In this document: positions 23,624 to 30,747 of the stretch, one piece after another
Numbering within the stretch: the first letter of the stretch is position 1
Layout: each line of letters starts with the position of its first letter
Source: Candidatus Fermentithermobacillaceae bacterium
GTDB taxonomy: Bacteria; Bacillota; Sulfobacillia; Fermentithermobacillales; Fermentithermobacillaceae
DNA length: 33,136 nt
Reading direction: 5' to 3'
NCBI GenBank assembly: GCA_018052475.1
Contig: JAGPNG010000015.1
Location: forward strand, 1 to 33,136
Position numbers and translations under genes: made by a program
The notes under the pieces: generated by a model
What the model was told of the DNA's origin: nothing
Databases searched by the model: none
Seen by the model: the letters and a program-made list of their open reading frames with translations, nothing else

Positions 23624-24463
23624 ATGGATTGGTCCAAATTTGGCGACCTTGATGTAAGATGGATATACATTATAATGCTCGTAGTCATAATCGTACCGCT
23701 GTTCAAACCTCTTGGTTTGCCCATGAGCGTAAGTCCAGAGGTTAAAGCATACGCTGAGACAATCGAGGCATTGCCCGCAGGTTCGGTTGTATGGATTGGG
23801 GCTGACTATAGCCCGGGTTCAGCTGCTGAGAACGATCCTCAGCTTGCCGCTACTTTCAAGCACGCTATGAAAAAAGATCTGAAAGTCGTTATCGTCTCAC
23901 TTTGGGATCAGGCTCCCGACCTTGTGCAATCTGTTATTACTCCTATCGCAGAATCCATGGGCAAGGTGTATGGCGTTGACTATGTAAACTTGGGGTATAA
24001 ACCGGCTGCAGGTGTAGCGCTGAGGGCTATGACCAGAGATATCAGAGACGGCGCCGGCAACGTTGACTATAAAGGGACTTCGTTGGACGAGTTGCCTCTT
24101 ATGAACGAGGTCACAGCTCTTACGAAGGAACAAGTTGACTTAGTCATAAGCATCAACACCGGAAGCCCTGGATATGGAGATTATTTAAACTACATCACTG
24201 ACCCTTTGGGTATCGCTTTCTTGAGCGCGCCTACTGCCGGAATGATTACCGGTCAGATGCCGTTTTATAGGTCCGGACAGATAAAAGGCATGCTGCCCGG
24301 TCTAGCGGGTGCCGCCCAATATGAATACTGGATGGAAGAACCCGGATTGGCATGTATTCAGATGGATGCTCAGTCCTTAGGCCACTTAGTCATCCTTGCG
24401 TTCATCTTGCTCGGTAACATTGGGTACCTGGCAAGTCGCTCCAAAGGAGGGTCTTCGAATTGA
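23624..24463 (+). CDS. Cassette B P3: membrane-anchored protein with large soluble domain, unknown function
   Basis: 279 residues. N-terminal membrane segment near 11-30 ending in FKPLGLP, a soluble domain of about 200 residues, and a C-terminal membrane segment near 250-270. Shared with the protein at 2443-3288: LPAGSVVW, PGSAAE, MGKVYGVDYVNLGY, LDELPLMNEV, GSPGYGDYLNY, YRSGQIKGMLPGLAGAAQYE and MDAQSLGH. The conserved residues map to loops after predicted strands, as in a ligand-binding alpha/beta domain. The start ATG has GGGGGAT upstream. Its stop overlaps the P4 start by four bases, so translation is coupled. Function unknown. Confidence 0.85.
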   Translation: MDWSKFGDLDVRWIYIIMLVVIIVPLFKPLGLPMSVSPEVKAYAETIEALPAGSVVWIGADYSPGSAAENDPQLAATFKHAMKKDLKVVIVSLWDQAPDLVQSVITPIAESMGKVYGVDYVNLGYKPAAGVALRAMTRDIRDGAGNVDYKGTSLDELPLMNEVTALTKEQVDLVISINTGSPGYGDYLNYITDPLGIAFLSAPTAGMITGQMPFYRSGQIKGMLPGLAGAAQYEYWMEEPGLACIQMDAQSLGHLVILAFILLGNIGYLASRSKGGSSN

Positions 24464-25062
24464 CAATAGACAACACTATTGCTGCTTTGTTAACGATATG
24501 CATACTTACAGTCTTGTGGAAAGAGAACCCTTTGTTCAGGTTTGCAGAACACTTGACAGTGGGCCTTGCCGCCGCGCACTCAATGGTAAGGACAGTTGAC
24601 AATTACTTGAGACCTACAGTCAAAAATGAGGTCATAGCTGAAGGCCAATGGTATCTGATCATCCTGCTACTCTTTGGCGCTTTGATGTATCTTAGACATG
24701 CGCCCGGAATCAACTGGATTGCCAGATATCCAATGTCATGGTTTGTAGGTTACGGGGTTGGCTATACGCTGGCTTTTACGCCGAAACCTTTCATTAAGCA
24801 GATAATAGATACGTTTATCCCGCTTACTAGCGTAGACAACATCATCTACTTTGTAATAACGATGATAACCATAGGGTACTTTTTCTTCACTCCAAAATGG
24901 AGGGCAGAATCCAGAACCGGCAGGACTCTCGACATTTGGGCAAGGCGTGTCATGATGATTGGTTTTGGGGCAACCTTCGGAAACGTAGTGCAAGGTCGAA
25001 TCTCCCTATTGCTCGGACGTCTGCAATTCCTATTGCACGACTGGCTCGGGCTAATCGGGTAG
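24460..25062 (+). CDS. Cassette B P4: multi-spanning membrane protein, unknown function
   Basis: 200 residues with about six hydrophobic segments, like the protein at 1820-2428. Conserved: LWKENPLFRFAEHLTVGLAA near the N-terminus, GYGVGYTLAFTPKPFI with a following DTFIPL segment, and a C-terminal GFGATFGNVVQGRISLLLGRLQFLL helix. The start is TTG at 24460 in the overlap with P3; AAAGGAGG lies nine bases upstream. It ends directly before a dispersed repeat. The C-terminal GRLQFLLHDWL against GQLEIIFKDTL of copy A keeps the same pattern of polar and nonpolar residues. Integral subunit of the inferred P1-P4 complex. Confidence 0.85.
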   Translation: MTIDNTIAALLTICILTVLWKENPLFRFAEHLTVGLAAAHSMVRTVDNYLRPTVKNEVIAEGQWYLIILLLFGALMYLRHAPGINWIARYPMSWFVGYGVGYTLAFTPKPFIKQIIDTFIPLTSVDNIIYFVITMITIGYFFFTPKWRAESRTGRTLDIWARRVMMIGFGATFGNVVQGRISLLLGRLQFLLHDWLGLIG

Positions 25063-25091
25063 GAAGCAACGGGGACGGCACTTTTTGCTTC
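25063..25091 (+). repeat. Dispersed palindromic repeat, copy 9 (GGCACTTT subtype)
   Basis: GAAGCAACGGGGACGGCA and CTTTTTGCTTC, directly following the stop of cassette B P4. Confidence 0.92.
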
Positions 25092-25117
25092 ACCCGGCGA
25101 TTGCTTGATTAATAAGG

Positions 25118-25146
25118 CCAGGCTGGTCGATGAACGGCCAGCCTGG
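25118..25146. terminator. Hairpin between convergent operon ends, possible terminator
   Basis: CCAGGCTGG (25118-25126) and CCAGCCTGG (25138-25146) form nine pairs over an 11-base loop. There is no good U-tract on either side, so it is a weak terminator or simply the spacer between two dispersed repeats. It lies between cassette B and the MFS gene. Confidence 0.35.
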
Positions 25147-25178
25147 TGAAGCAAGGGGGACGGTTCTTTCCGCTTCAC
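25146..25178 (+). repeat. Dispersed palindromic repeat, copy 10 (GGTTCTTT subtype)
   Basis: GTGAAGC and GCTTCAC ends with core AAGGGGGACGGTTCTTT. Two bases before GCTTCAC differ from the usual TT (CC instead). It ends about 25 bases before the end of the convergent MFS gene. Confidence 0.92.
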
Positions 25179-25203
25179 TTTCTGCTTTTCCGGTCCTTCT
25201 AGA

Positions 25204-26478
25204 TTATTCTGCATCCCTAGAATGCTTCTCGAGTAGAACGAATGCGCCTGCCGCTAGAAGGAATACCCCTGAGGACGCGAAGAACGAGCTTCCCAGACCC
25301 AAAGAGTCTCCCAAAGCGCCTCCGATGACCGGCCCGGTCACAGAGCCAAGTGGTAGCACTGCATTTAGCACCCCAAAAGCCCTACTTCTGAAATCCCGTG
25401 ATACGGATTGTGCGGTAAGGATATTCCCGTTTACTGTCACCATTCCGTTGAAGAACCCAAACACCATCCTAAACAAGGATAGAGCTGCGATGTTCAACCA
25501 TGCGCCTTGAAGAGCGACCGAAATTGCGGAACCCAAGAGGCCTATAGTGAACCACTCTTTTGAAGACAAATGGCGGATGCTAATGCGTCTTTTTCCCGGT
25601 GAAGAGCCAGGTGTTGTGGACTCTTTGGAATCTGGGAGCGTAGGTTTCTCGGAAAATCCATGGTCTTGTCTTGCCATAAGAGTTGAGCCCAAAACCGTGC
25701 CCAATCCAGCAAAAGAATACACTATCCCACTTAGCATACTAGATGTCTTTCCCTGGTCCCGGCTTATTTTGTCTACATACAAAACCAAAGTCGGCTGGGT
25801 GATCTGCATTGCAGCTTGCATTAAGAAAATACAGATTAGAACTGTGAGCAGTTTCTTATTTGCGAGGCAGGTTCTTATGTCTGATAGAATATGGAGTTTC
25901 TTGTCCCCTGGTATGACTTCCTCCTTAAGATACATGTATGCAACTACACTCATTGCGATAAGGAGGAATGCAGAAAGTTTAAAAGTAAAGGGAATTCCCA
26001 ATGTGCCAACTAAGGCTCCGCCGAGCAAAGGTCCGGAAATCGTTCCTGCGGCGTTTGCTGCTTGGAGCATTCCAAGAGCGTAGCCCAATTGGTCTTCTGG
26101 AGTGTTAGCAGCAATTAGTGACGTTGCGGCGGGAGTATATCCGGACATGAAACCCGTTAGGGCGCGTAGAAGTACGAATTGAAGTGGGGTTCTTGCAACA
26201 GGATAAAGTGCATATGTAATGGCAATGCCGACCCCAGACCTCACTATTTGGAAGCGGTTGCCGTATTTGTCTGCAATTGAACCCCAGATTGGTGCCATGA
26301 ATGCCGAGGTCAGAGACGACGCAGCGTATGCCAGGCCGGACCAGGTTGCCAGATTTTCAGAAACTTCCATGGATGTCAGCACATAAGGCAGAAAAGGGAT
26401 CACGAGGTTGAAGCACGCCGTGCCAACGAACGCTGTTACCAAACCAAGGTATAGGTTTTTTCTCCAATATAGGTGCAT
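25204..26478 (-). CDS. MFS transporter, MdtG-like drug/solute exporter
   Basis: 424 residues with about twelve membrane segments in two halves joined by a charged loop (about 280-305). MFS signature motifs: GSIADKYGNRFQIVRSG in the loop after segment two, RALTGFMSGYTPAATSLIAA in segment four, and GYALGMLQAANAAGTISGPLLGG in segment five (motif C type, typical of antiporters). The N-terminal half resembles MdtG-type exporters closely, including WRKNLYLGL, VIPFLPYVL and WSGLAYAASSLTSAFMAPIWG. The substrate is unknown; a proton-coupled exporter is likely. Start ATG at 26478 has GAGGAAC upstream. It is a single gene, convergent with cassette B and divergent from the B12 operon. Confidence 0.9.
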   Translation of the reverse strand: MHLYWRKNLYLGLVTAFVGTACFNLVIPFLPYVLTSMEVSENLATWSGLAYAASSLTSAFMAPIWGSIADKYGNRFQIVRSGVGIAITYALYPVARTPLQFVLLRALTGFMSGYTPAATSLIAANTPEDQLGYALGMLQAANAAGTISGPLLGGALVGTLGIPFTFKLSAFLLIAMSVVAYMYLKEEVIPGDKKLHILSDIRTCLANKKLLTVLICIFLMQAAMQITQPTLVLYVDKISRDQGKTSSMLSGIVYSFAGLGTVLGSTLMARQDHGFSEKPTLPDSKESTTPGSSPGKRRISIRHLSSKEWFTIGLLGSAISVALQGAWLNIAALSLFRMVFGFFNGMVTVNGNILTAQSVSRDFRSRAFGVLNAVLPLGSVTGPVIGGALGDSLGLGSSFFASSGVFLLAAGAFVLLEKHSRDAE

Positions 26479-26778
26479 AGTTGTTCCTCATCTCTCCCGG
26501 TATGAAAGAGACCAGATGCCAATGTTCGTACGTCACTTACTTTGATGCATCACTCATAAACGTAAATCTCTTGCGCATCTCGATCCCCTAGACCGCTTGC
26601 ATGTCTTTAAGAGCAAACTATTCCATCTACAGGTTATCAGATAAATAACTCATCCATAAATATATCAGCTTCGACAGATCGTTCTTAAAATCCTTCTCGC
26701 AATCGGCGGCAGATCGCGGACAAAAGGGAAAAGCGCTTCATCTCTAGATTTGCAAGCGCTCGGGCGCCGGGCTCTCGC
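26479..26778. other. Intergenic region between MFS gene and B12 operon
   Basis: About 300 bases without a gene on either strand. It holds the MFS promoter region (leftward), AT-rich near 26600-26660, and no recognised RNA element. The dispersed repeat copy and the B12 operon promoter follow directly. Confidence 0.5.
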
Positions 26779-26807
26779 GAAGCAAAAAGAACCGTCCCCG
26801 GTGCTTC
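26779..26807 (-). repeat. Dispersed palindromic repeat, copy 11 (GGTTCTTT subtype)
   Basis: GAAGCAAAAAGAACCGTCCC and CCGGTGCTTC, reverse orientation. It ends 18 bases before the -10 hexamer of the B12 operon, so it covers the -35 region. Confidence 0.9.
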
Positions 26808-26825
26808 CCGGTTCATTTCTTGTGG

Positions 26826-26831
26826 TATAAT
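26826..26831 (+). promoter_or_regulatory. Extended -10 promoter element of the B12 operon
   Basis: A perfect TATAAT preceded by TGG, an extended -10. No good -35 hexamer exists at the right distance; the dispersed repeat lies there. Transcription would start near 26838, about 20 bases before the riboswitch. Confidence 0.6.
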
Positions 26832-26858
26832 GGCGAAGACAATTTAATACTGATAGCT

Positions 26859-27025
26859 TACAGGTGCCTCGAGTTGAGGTGAAAAGGGAATCAGGTGCGA
26901 AGCCTGAGCGGTCCCGCCACTGTAATCGGTGAGTTTTGGAGAATACCACTGTCTAGCGCGATTGAAAAGATGGGAAGGTATCTTCGCTTAAAGCGATGAC
27001 CCGAAAGCCAGGAGACCTGCCTGTA
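26859..27025 (+). promoter_or_regulatory. Adenosylcobalamin (B12) riboswitch
   Basis: The conserved core is plain: TACAGGTGCC starts the closing helix, followed by AAAAGGGAATCAGGTGCGAA, then GCCTGAGCGGTCCCGCCACT, and the B12 box AGCCAGGAGACCTGCC at 27006-27021 with CCTGTA closing the helix. The element binds adenosylcobalamin and lowers expression when B12 is plentiful. Its expression platform is most likely the hairpin at 27100-27124. It controls the transport and salvage operon downstream. Confidence 0.97.
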
Positions 27026-27099
27026 TGTCTTTCACCTAGTCCTTCGGAGGAAAGGAGATGGTGCCAGAGATTAGGATGTCCTGGTTTAAAGTCTGATAG

Positions 27100-27132
27100 G
27101 TCCGGCCTTCGATGGAGGCCGGACTATTATTT
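27100..27132 (+). terminator. Riboswitch expression-platform hairpin
   Basis: GTCCGGCCT (27100-27108) pairs perfectly with AGGCCGGAC (27116-27124) over a seven-base loop, followed by TATTATTT. It ends just before the AGGAGGGG site of btuF, so it may act as a terminator, or its formation may interfere with ribosome access. An alternative pairing upstream would be the anti-terminator; I did not find it by eye. Confidence 0.65.
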
Positions 27133-27145
27133 AGGAGGGGTATTG

Positions 27146-28114
27146 ATGAGAAAAAACAGGAATCGTTGGGCGCTTTTAACCATTATTGCACTGGTTGTAG
27201 TGAGTCTTTCCGTATTCTCTGGTTGCAAACCGCAGGCAAACGGTAACGGAAACGGCAGCCCTGAGGCAAAGTATCCTATGGAAGTCTCAGACAGCATAGG
27301 GAGAGCTGTCACCATTTCAGCACAGCCTGAACGCATTGTTTCTCTTGCTCCGAGCAATACTGAGGTCCTTTATGCGTGTGGCTTGGGGGACAAGGTAGTC
27401 GGTGTAACTACGTTTTGTAACTACCCTGAAGAAGTAGCGGACAAGGAGAAGGTTGGCGGATTCTCAGATCCTAGCGTAGAGAAAATCGTTGAGCTCAACG
27501 CGGATTTGGTCTTGGCGACTACAATTCACGAAAAGTACCTAGAAGAAATGGAAAACTTGGGGCTCACAGTCTTGGTCTTAAACCCCGAAACCGTAGAAGA
27601 TGTTATGTCCGAGATCAAACTTGTCGGAGAGATTACAGGCAATGTAGAAGAAGCCGAACAATGCGTCTCTGAGATGAAGGCCAAAATCGATAAGGTTCAG
27701 ACCGCCTTAGAAGATCTGCCGGACGAAGACAGAGTCAGGGTGTTCTACCTCCTATGGGATGATCCCATCATGACCATAGGACCTAACACCTTGTTGCATG
27801 AGATCGTCACTCTAGCGGGCGGGGTAAGCGTGTCTTCTGATGCCGACACAGACTATCCCACATACAGCCTTGAAGTCCTGGTCGAAAAGGACCCTGAGGC
27901 TATCATATTTACTGTCATGGGCTCAGGCGGGGGAATTGACGCAGAGAACCTCAAGACGCAAGCCGGTTGGAGTGGGATTTCCGCAATCAAAAACGACCGG
28001 GTGTACGGAATAGATGATGATCTCATGTCGCGGCCGGGTCCGAGGATAGCAGATGGGTTGGTCGAAGTAGCAAAAGCGCTATACCCTGACCGATTTGCTG
28101 ATAGCGGGGAGTAG
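27146..28114 (+). CDS. btuF: Cobalamin ABC transporter substrate-binding lipoprotein
   Basis: 322 residues. A lipoprotein signal with lipobox VFSGC places the lipidated Cys at 27. The mature protein is a helical-backbone class III binding protein (TroA/BtuF superfamily): PERIVSLAPSNTEVLYACGLGDKVVGV, NYPEEV, GGFSDPSVEKIVELNADLVLA, then VYGIDDDLMSRPGPRI near the end. It captures corrinoids outside the membrane and delivers them to BtuC. Start ATG at 27146 follows AGGAGGGG; the open frame reaches back into the riboswitch leader and is not real there. First gene after the riboswitch, which supports a B12 function over iron-siderophore uptake. Confidence 0.93.
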   Translation: MRKNRNRWALLTIIALVVVSLSVFSGCKPQANGNGNGSPEAKYPMEVSDSIGRAVTISAQPERIVSLAPSNTEVLYACGLGDKVVGVTTFCNYPEEVADKEKVGGFSDPSVEKIVELNADLVLATTIHEKYLEEMENLGLTVLVLNPETVEDVMSEIKLVGEITGNVEEAEQCVSEMKAKIDKVQTALEDLPDEDRVRVFYLLWDDPIMTIGPNTLLHEIVTLAGGVSVSSDADTDYPTYSLEVLVEKDPEAIIFTVMGSGGGIDAENLKTQAGWSGISAIKNDRVYGIDDDLMSRPGPRIADGLVEVAKALYPDRFADSGE

Positions 28115-28189
28115 GCTCGCGGTCGGGTTTTGCGTACGTGATGCGACGGACGTCTAAAAGTCAAAGGTTCAAAGAGGGGAGCTTTTAAG

Positions 28190-29236
28190 ATGCGGCTTTT
28201 GAGGGATAAATGGCAAGTCATAACCATGCCGGTCCTTTTGGTGCTCTTTCTCATGACCGGTGTGCTGTCTTTGGGCACCGGAGCGGTTGAGTTTAATGCC
28301 GGAGAAGTTGTAAGAGCCGTTATTGCAGGGCTGAACGGGCAAATGCGAGGATTGGAGATTACGCCTAGAGAAACCATAATTTGCTACATACGCCTCCCGC
28401 GAGTAATTTTAGCGGCTATGACCGGAGCAGCCCTTGCGGCGTCAGGTGCCGTTTATCAGGGGATTTTCAGGAATCCTATGGCCGATCCCTATGTGATGGG
28501 CACTTCTGCCGGAGCTTCCCTCGGAGCTACTTGTGCATTTATGTTACCGATAAACATCGGGTTTTTGTCTCTAGGTTCTGTCCCTTTACTTGCCTTTGCA
28601 GGGTCTTTAGTTGCGGTCATGCTAGTATATGGCCTTGCAAAGGTAGGGGATAGGACGCCTGTTTTAAACCTGCTCTTGTCAGGGATGATCGTAAGTTCCA
28701 TCCTTTCTGCTATCGTTTCGCTCATGATGTTCGTTATGCCCACGGGAGTCTTGCACGGCTTGGCTTTTTGGCTCATGGGAGGCTTTTCTGGGCGCGGTTG
28801 GAGCAACGTCGCAATGATAACACCATACTTTATCTTAGGGCTTTCAATTGTCCTCGTTTTTTCTCGGGATCTGAATGCGCTTCTATTAGGAGACGAACCT
28901 GCGATGCATTTGGGAATTGAAGTCTCCAAAGTAACAAAGGCGCTCATAGTTGCCGCTTCTTTGCTGACGGCCTGCGCCGTGTCATCCGGAGGAATCATAG
29001 GTTTCGTTGGCTTGGTGATACCTCACGTTCTGAGGATGTGTCTGGGGCCTGACAATCGCCGGTTAGTACCTGCATCTTTGATTTTTGGAGCTACTGTGAT
29101 GATGGCGGCTGATGCTTTGGCTAGGATAGTCATTGCTCCTCAGGAGCTTCCCGTGGGGATAATCACTGCTTTGTGCGGTGGCCCTTTCTTTGTATATCTC
29201 TTAAGACAATACAAGACTGATTCCTATCAGTTGTGA
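28190..29236 (+). CDS. btuC: Cobalamin ABC transporter permease
   Basis: 348 residues with about ten membrane segments, a FecCD/BtuC family permease. Family blocks: RLPRVILAAMTGAALAASGAVYQGIFRNPMADP in the second and third segments, MGTSAGASLGA, GGFSGRGW, LLGDEPAMHLGIEV (the cytoplasmic coupling helix that contacts BtuD) and SGGIIGFVGLVIPHVLRM. It forms the corrinoid channel as a dimer. Start ATG has GAGGGGAG upstream, and the gap to btuF is about 75 bases. Its stop TGA is 26 bases before the btuD start. B12 specificity is inferred from the riboswitch and neighbours, since the family also carries siderophores. Confidence 0.93.
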   Translation: MRLLRDKWQVITMPVLLVLFLMTGVLSLGTGAVEFNAGEVVRAVIAGLNGQMRGLEITPRETIICYIRLPRVILAAMTGAALAASGAVYQGIFRNPMADPYVMGTSAGASLGATCAFMLPINIGFLSLGSVPLLAFAGSLVAVMLVYGLAKVGDRTPVLNLLLSGMIVSSILSAIVSLMMFVMPTGVLHGLAFWLMGGFSGRGWSNVAMITPYFILGLSIVLVFSRDLNALLLGDEPAMHLGIEVSKVTKALIVAASLLTACAVSSGGIIGFVGLVIPHVLRMCLGPDNRRLVPASLIFGATVMMAADALARIVIAPQELPVGIITALCGGPFFVYLLRQYKTDSYQL

Positions 29237-29262
29237 TTTTCATCGTGGGAAGGATGAGCCTA

Positions 29263-30081
29263 ATGAGTTTTGAGGAAAATAAGGCGATCATAGAGGCAAA
29301 TGACCTAGGGTTTTCTTATGGACCGTCCGCAATATTGAAAAACGTCACTTTTCTAGTAGAGGCAGGAGAGTTTTTAGGGATCTTAGGCCCCAACGGATCG
29401 GGCAAAACAACCCTTCTGCGGTGCATGACCGGAACGCTCAAACCTTCTTGCGGTGAGGTGTTTTTAGACGGCCGTGGCCTTTCAAGCATGAAAAGGCGTG
29501 AGGTGGCAAAAATGGTCTCGGTCTTGCCTCAGGAGCCTGCGACAGACTTTGGTTTCACAGTCCAAGAGTTTGTGGCCATGGGGCGCTTACCCCACTTAGA
29601 GCGATTCGAAAAAGAAGGTCCCTACGATCAAAAAAAGACGAAATGGGCCATGGAAGTTACCAACACGTATCATCTTCGAGGAAGATTGATTACTTCTTTG
29701 AGCGGTGGAGAAGTGCAAAGAGTTTTTCTTGCCAAAGCACTGGCCCAGGAACCGCGCATATTATTCCTAGACGAACCTATTGCCCACATGGACATGAATT
29801 ACCAAGTAGAGATGTTGGATACGGTAAAAAGCCTAAACCAAGAACACGGGCTTACAGTAGTTGCGATTATGCACGAGGCCAATCTCGCCGCTGCATATTG
29901 CGACAGCCTGCTTTTGCTATCGGAAGGTACCGTGTTCGACAAAGGCCCCATAGAACGGGTCTTTACAGTAGAAAACATAGAGAAACTATATGGATTGGAC
30001 GTAATCATGCTAAGGCACCCGGTAAACGGGACGGGTTTGGTGTTTCCTGTTTATGGGGAAACGTGTAGCGCTAGACCATGA
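29263..30081 (+). CDS. btuD: Cobalamin ABC transporter ATPase
   Basis: 272 residues from ATG at 29263, chosen because GGAAGG lies nine bases upstream; a GTG at 29233 in the same frame overlaps btuC but has no site. ABC motifs in order: Walker A GPNGSGKT (42-49), Q-loop glutamine Q90 in VLPQEP, signature LSGGE (146-150), Walker B ILFLDE (166-171) and switch histidine H204 in IMHEANLAA. It is a FecE/BtuD-type subunit that powers BtuC. The C-terminal tail past 250 is family-typical. Cytoplasmic face of the membrane. It completes btuFCD. Confidence 0.94.
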   Translation: MSFEENKAIIEANDLGFSYGPSAILKNVTFLVEAGEFLGILGPNGSGKTTLLRCMTGTLKPSCGEVFLDGRGLSSMKRREVAKMVSVLPQEPATDFGFTVQEFVAMGRLPHLERFEKEGPYDQKKTKWAMEVTNTYHLRGRLITSLSGGEVQRVFLAKALAQEPRILFLDEPIAHMDMNYQVEMLDTVKSLNQEHGLTVVAIMHEANLAAAYCDSLLLLSEGTVFDKGPIERVFTVENIEKLYGLDVIMLRHPVNGTGLVFPVYGETCSARP

Positions 30082-30140
30082 CATAGGGTGATGCTGAAAG
30101 ACGTGACAGGATTCGGTTTTAAGAAAGGACGTTTGGTGAA

Positions 30141-30716
30141 ATGGGAAGATTGATTTTCATAACAGGAGGAGCCAGGAGCGGAAAAAGTAAGTTCGCCGAG
30201 GATCTTGCATTGGATCTGGCCCTCCAAAGAGATCCTAACCTTAACAAAGGATGCGTGACGTATCTGGCCACTTGCGTTCCTTCTGACCGGGAAATGCGAG
30301 AGAGGGTGAAAATGCACAAAGATCGCAGACCTTCATATTGGGAAACAGTGGAAGAACCTCGCGAGGTCGCAAGAACGATTAGGGAAAAGGGTTACGGAAC
30401 CGAGGTCTTACTGGTCGATTGCCTCGGACTATATGTGACAAACTTGCTGCTTGAAGATGAAGAAGAAACACCCTCCCAAGAAAAATGCAACCTGATACTC
30501 TCGTCGGTAAGGGAGGTAGCCGAGGCAGCGCACAATGTGCCTTCGGATGTTGTGGTCGTGTCTAACGAGGTGGGGATGGGACTTGTGCCGGAATACCTGT
30601 TAGGCCGCGTTTTTAGGGATGTGTTGGGATGGGCAAATCAGATTTTGGCGGATGCCTCTGACGAGGTGTACTTCATGGTATCCGGCTTGCCTCTGAGAGT
30701 CAAACCGCAGAGATGA
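30141..30716 (+). CDS. cobU: Adenosylcobinamide kinase/adenosylcobinamide-phosphate guanylyltransferase
   Basis: 191 residues. CobU phosphorylates adenosylcobinamide and transfers GMP to give adenosylcobinamide-GDP, the nucleotide-loop activation step. Motifs: P-loop GGARSGKS (9-16), the guanylylated histidine H59 within RVKMHKDRRP, the LLVDCLGLYVTNLLL block, SNEVGMGLVPE (141-151) and FRDVLGWANQILADASDEVYFMVSG near the end. The start ATG lies in the frame given by these motifs. It is on the same strand as btuD with a gap of about 60 bases. In salvage it uses imported cobinamide, consistent with the transporter upstream. Confidence 0.96.
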   Translation: MGRLIFITGGARSGKSKFAEDLALDLALQRDPNLNKGCVTYLATCVPSDREMRERVKMHKDRRPSYWETVEEPREVARTIREKGYGTEVLLVDCLGLYVTNLLLEDEEETPSQEKCNLILSSVREVAEAAHNVPSDVVVVSNEVGMGLVPEYLLGRVFRDVLGWANQILADASDEVYFMVSGLPLRVKPQR

Positions 30717-30747
30717 ATGAGGTTCATCAATTAGGAGTGATCGGATT

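Noticed and set aside
25547..26083. 178-codon plus-strand frame within the MFS gene
   Set aside because: Antisense shadow of the MFS gene, which has clear family motifs on the minus strand.
306..26807. The dispersed repeat family as a CRISPR array
   Set aside because: Copies are spread over 26 kb in both orientations with genes between them; no regular spacers or cas genes.
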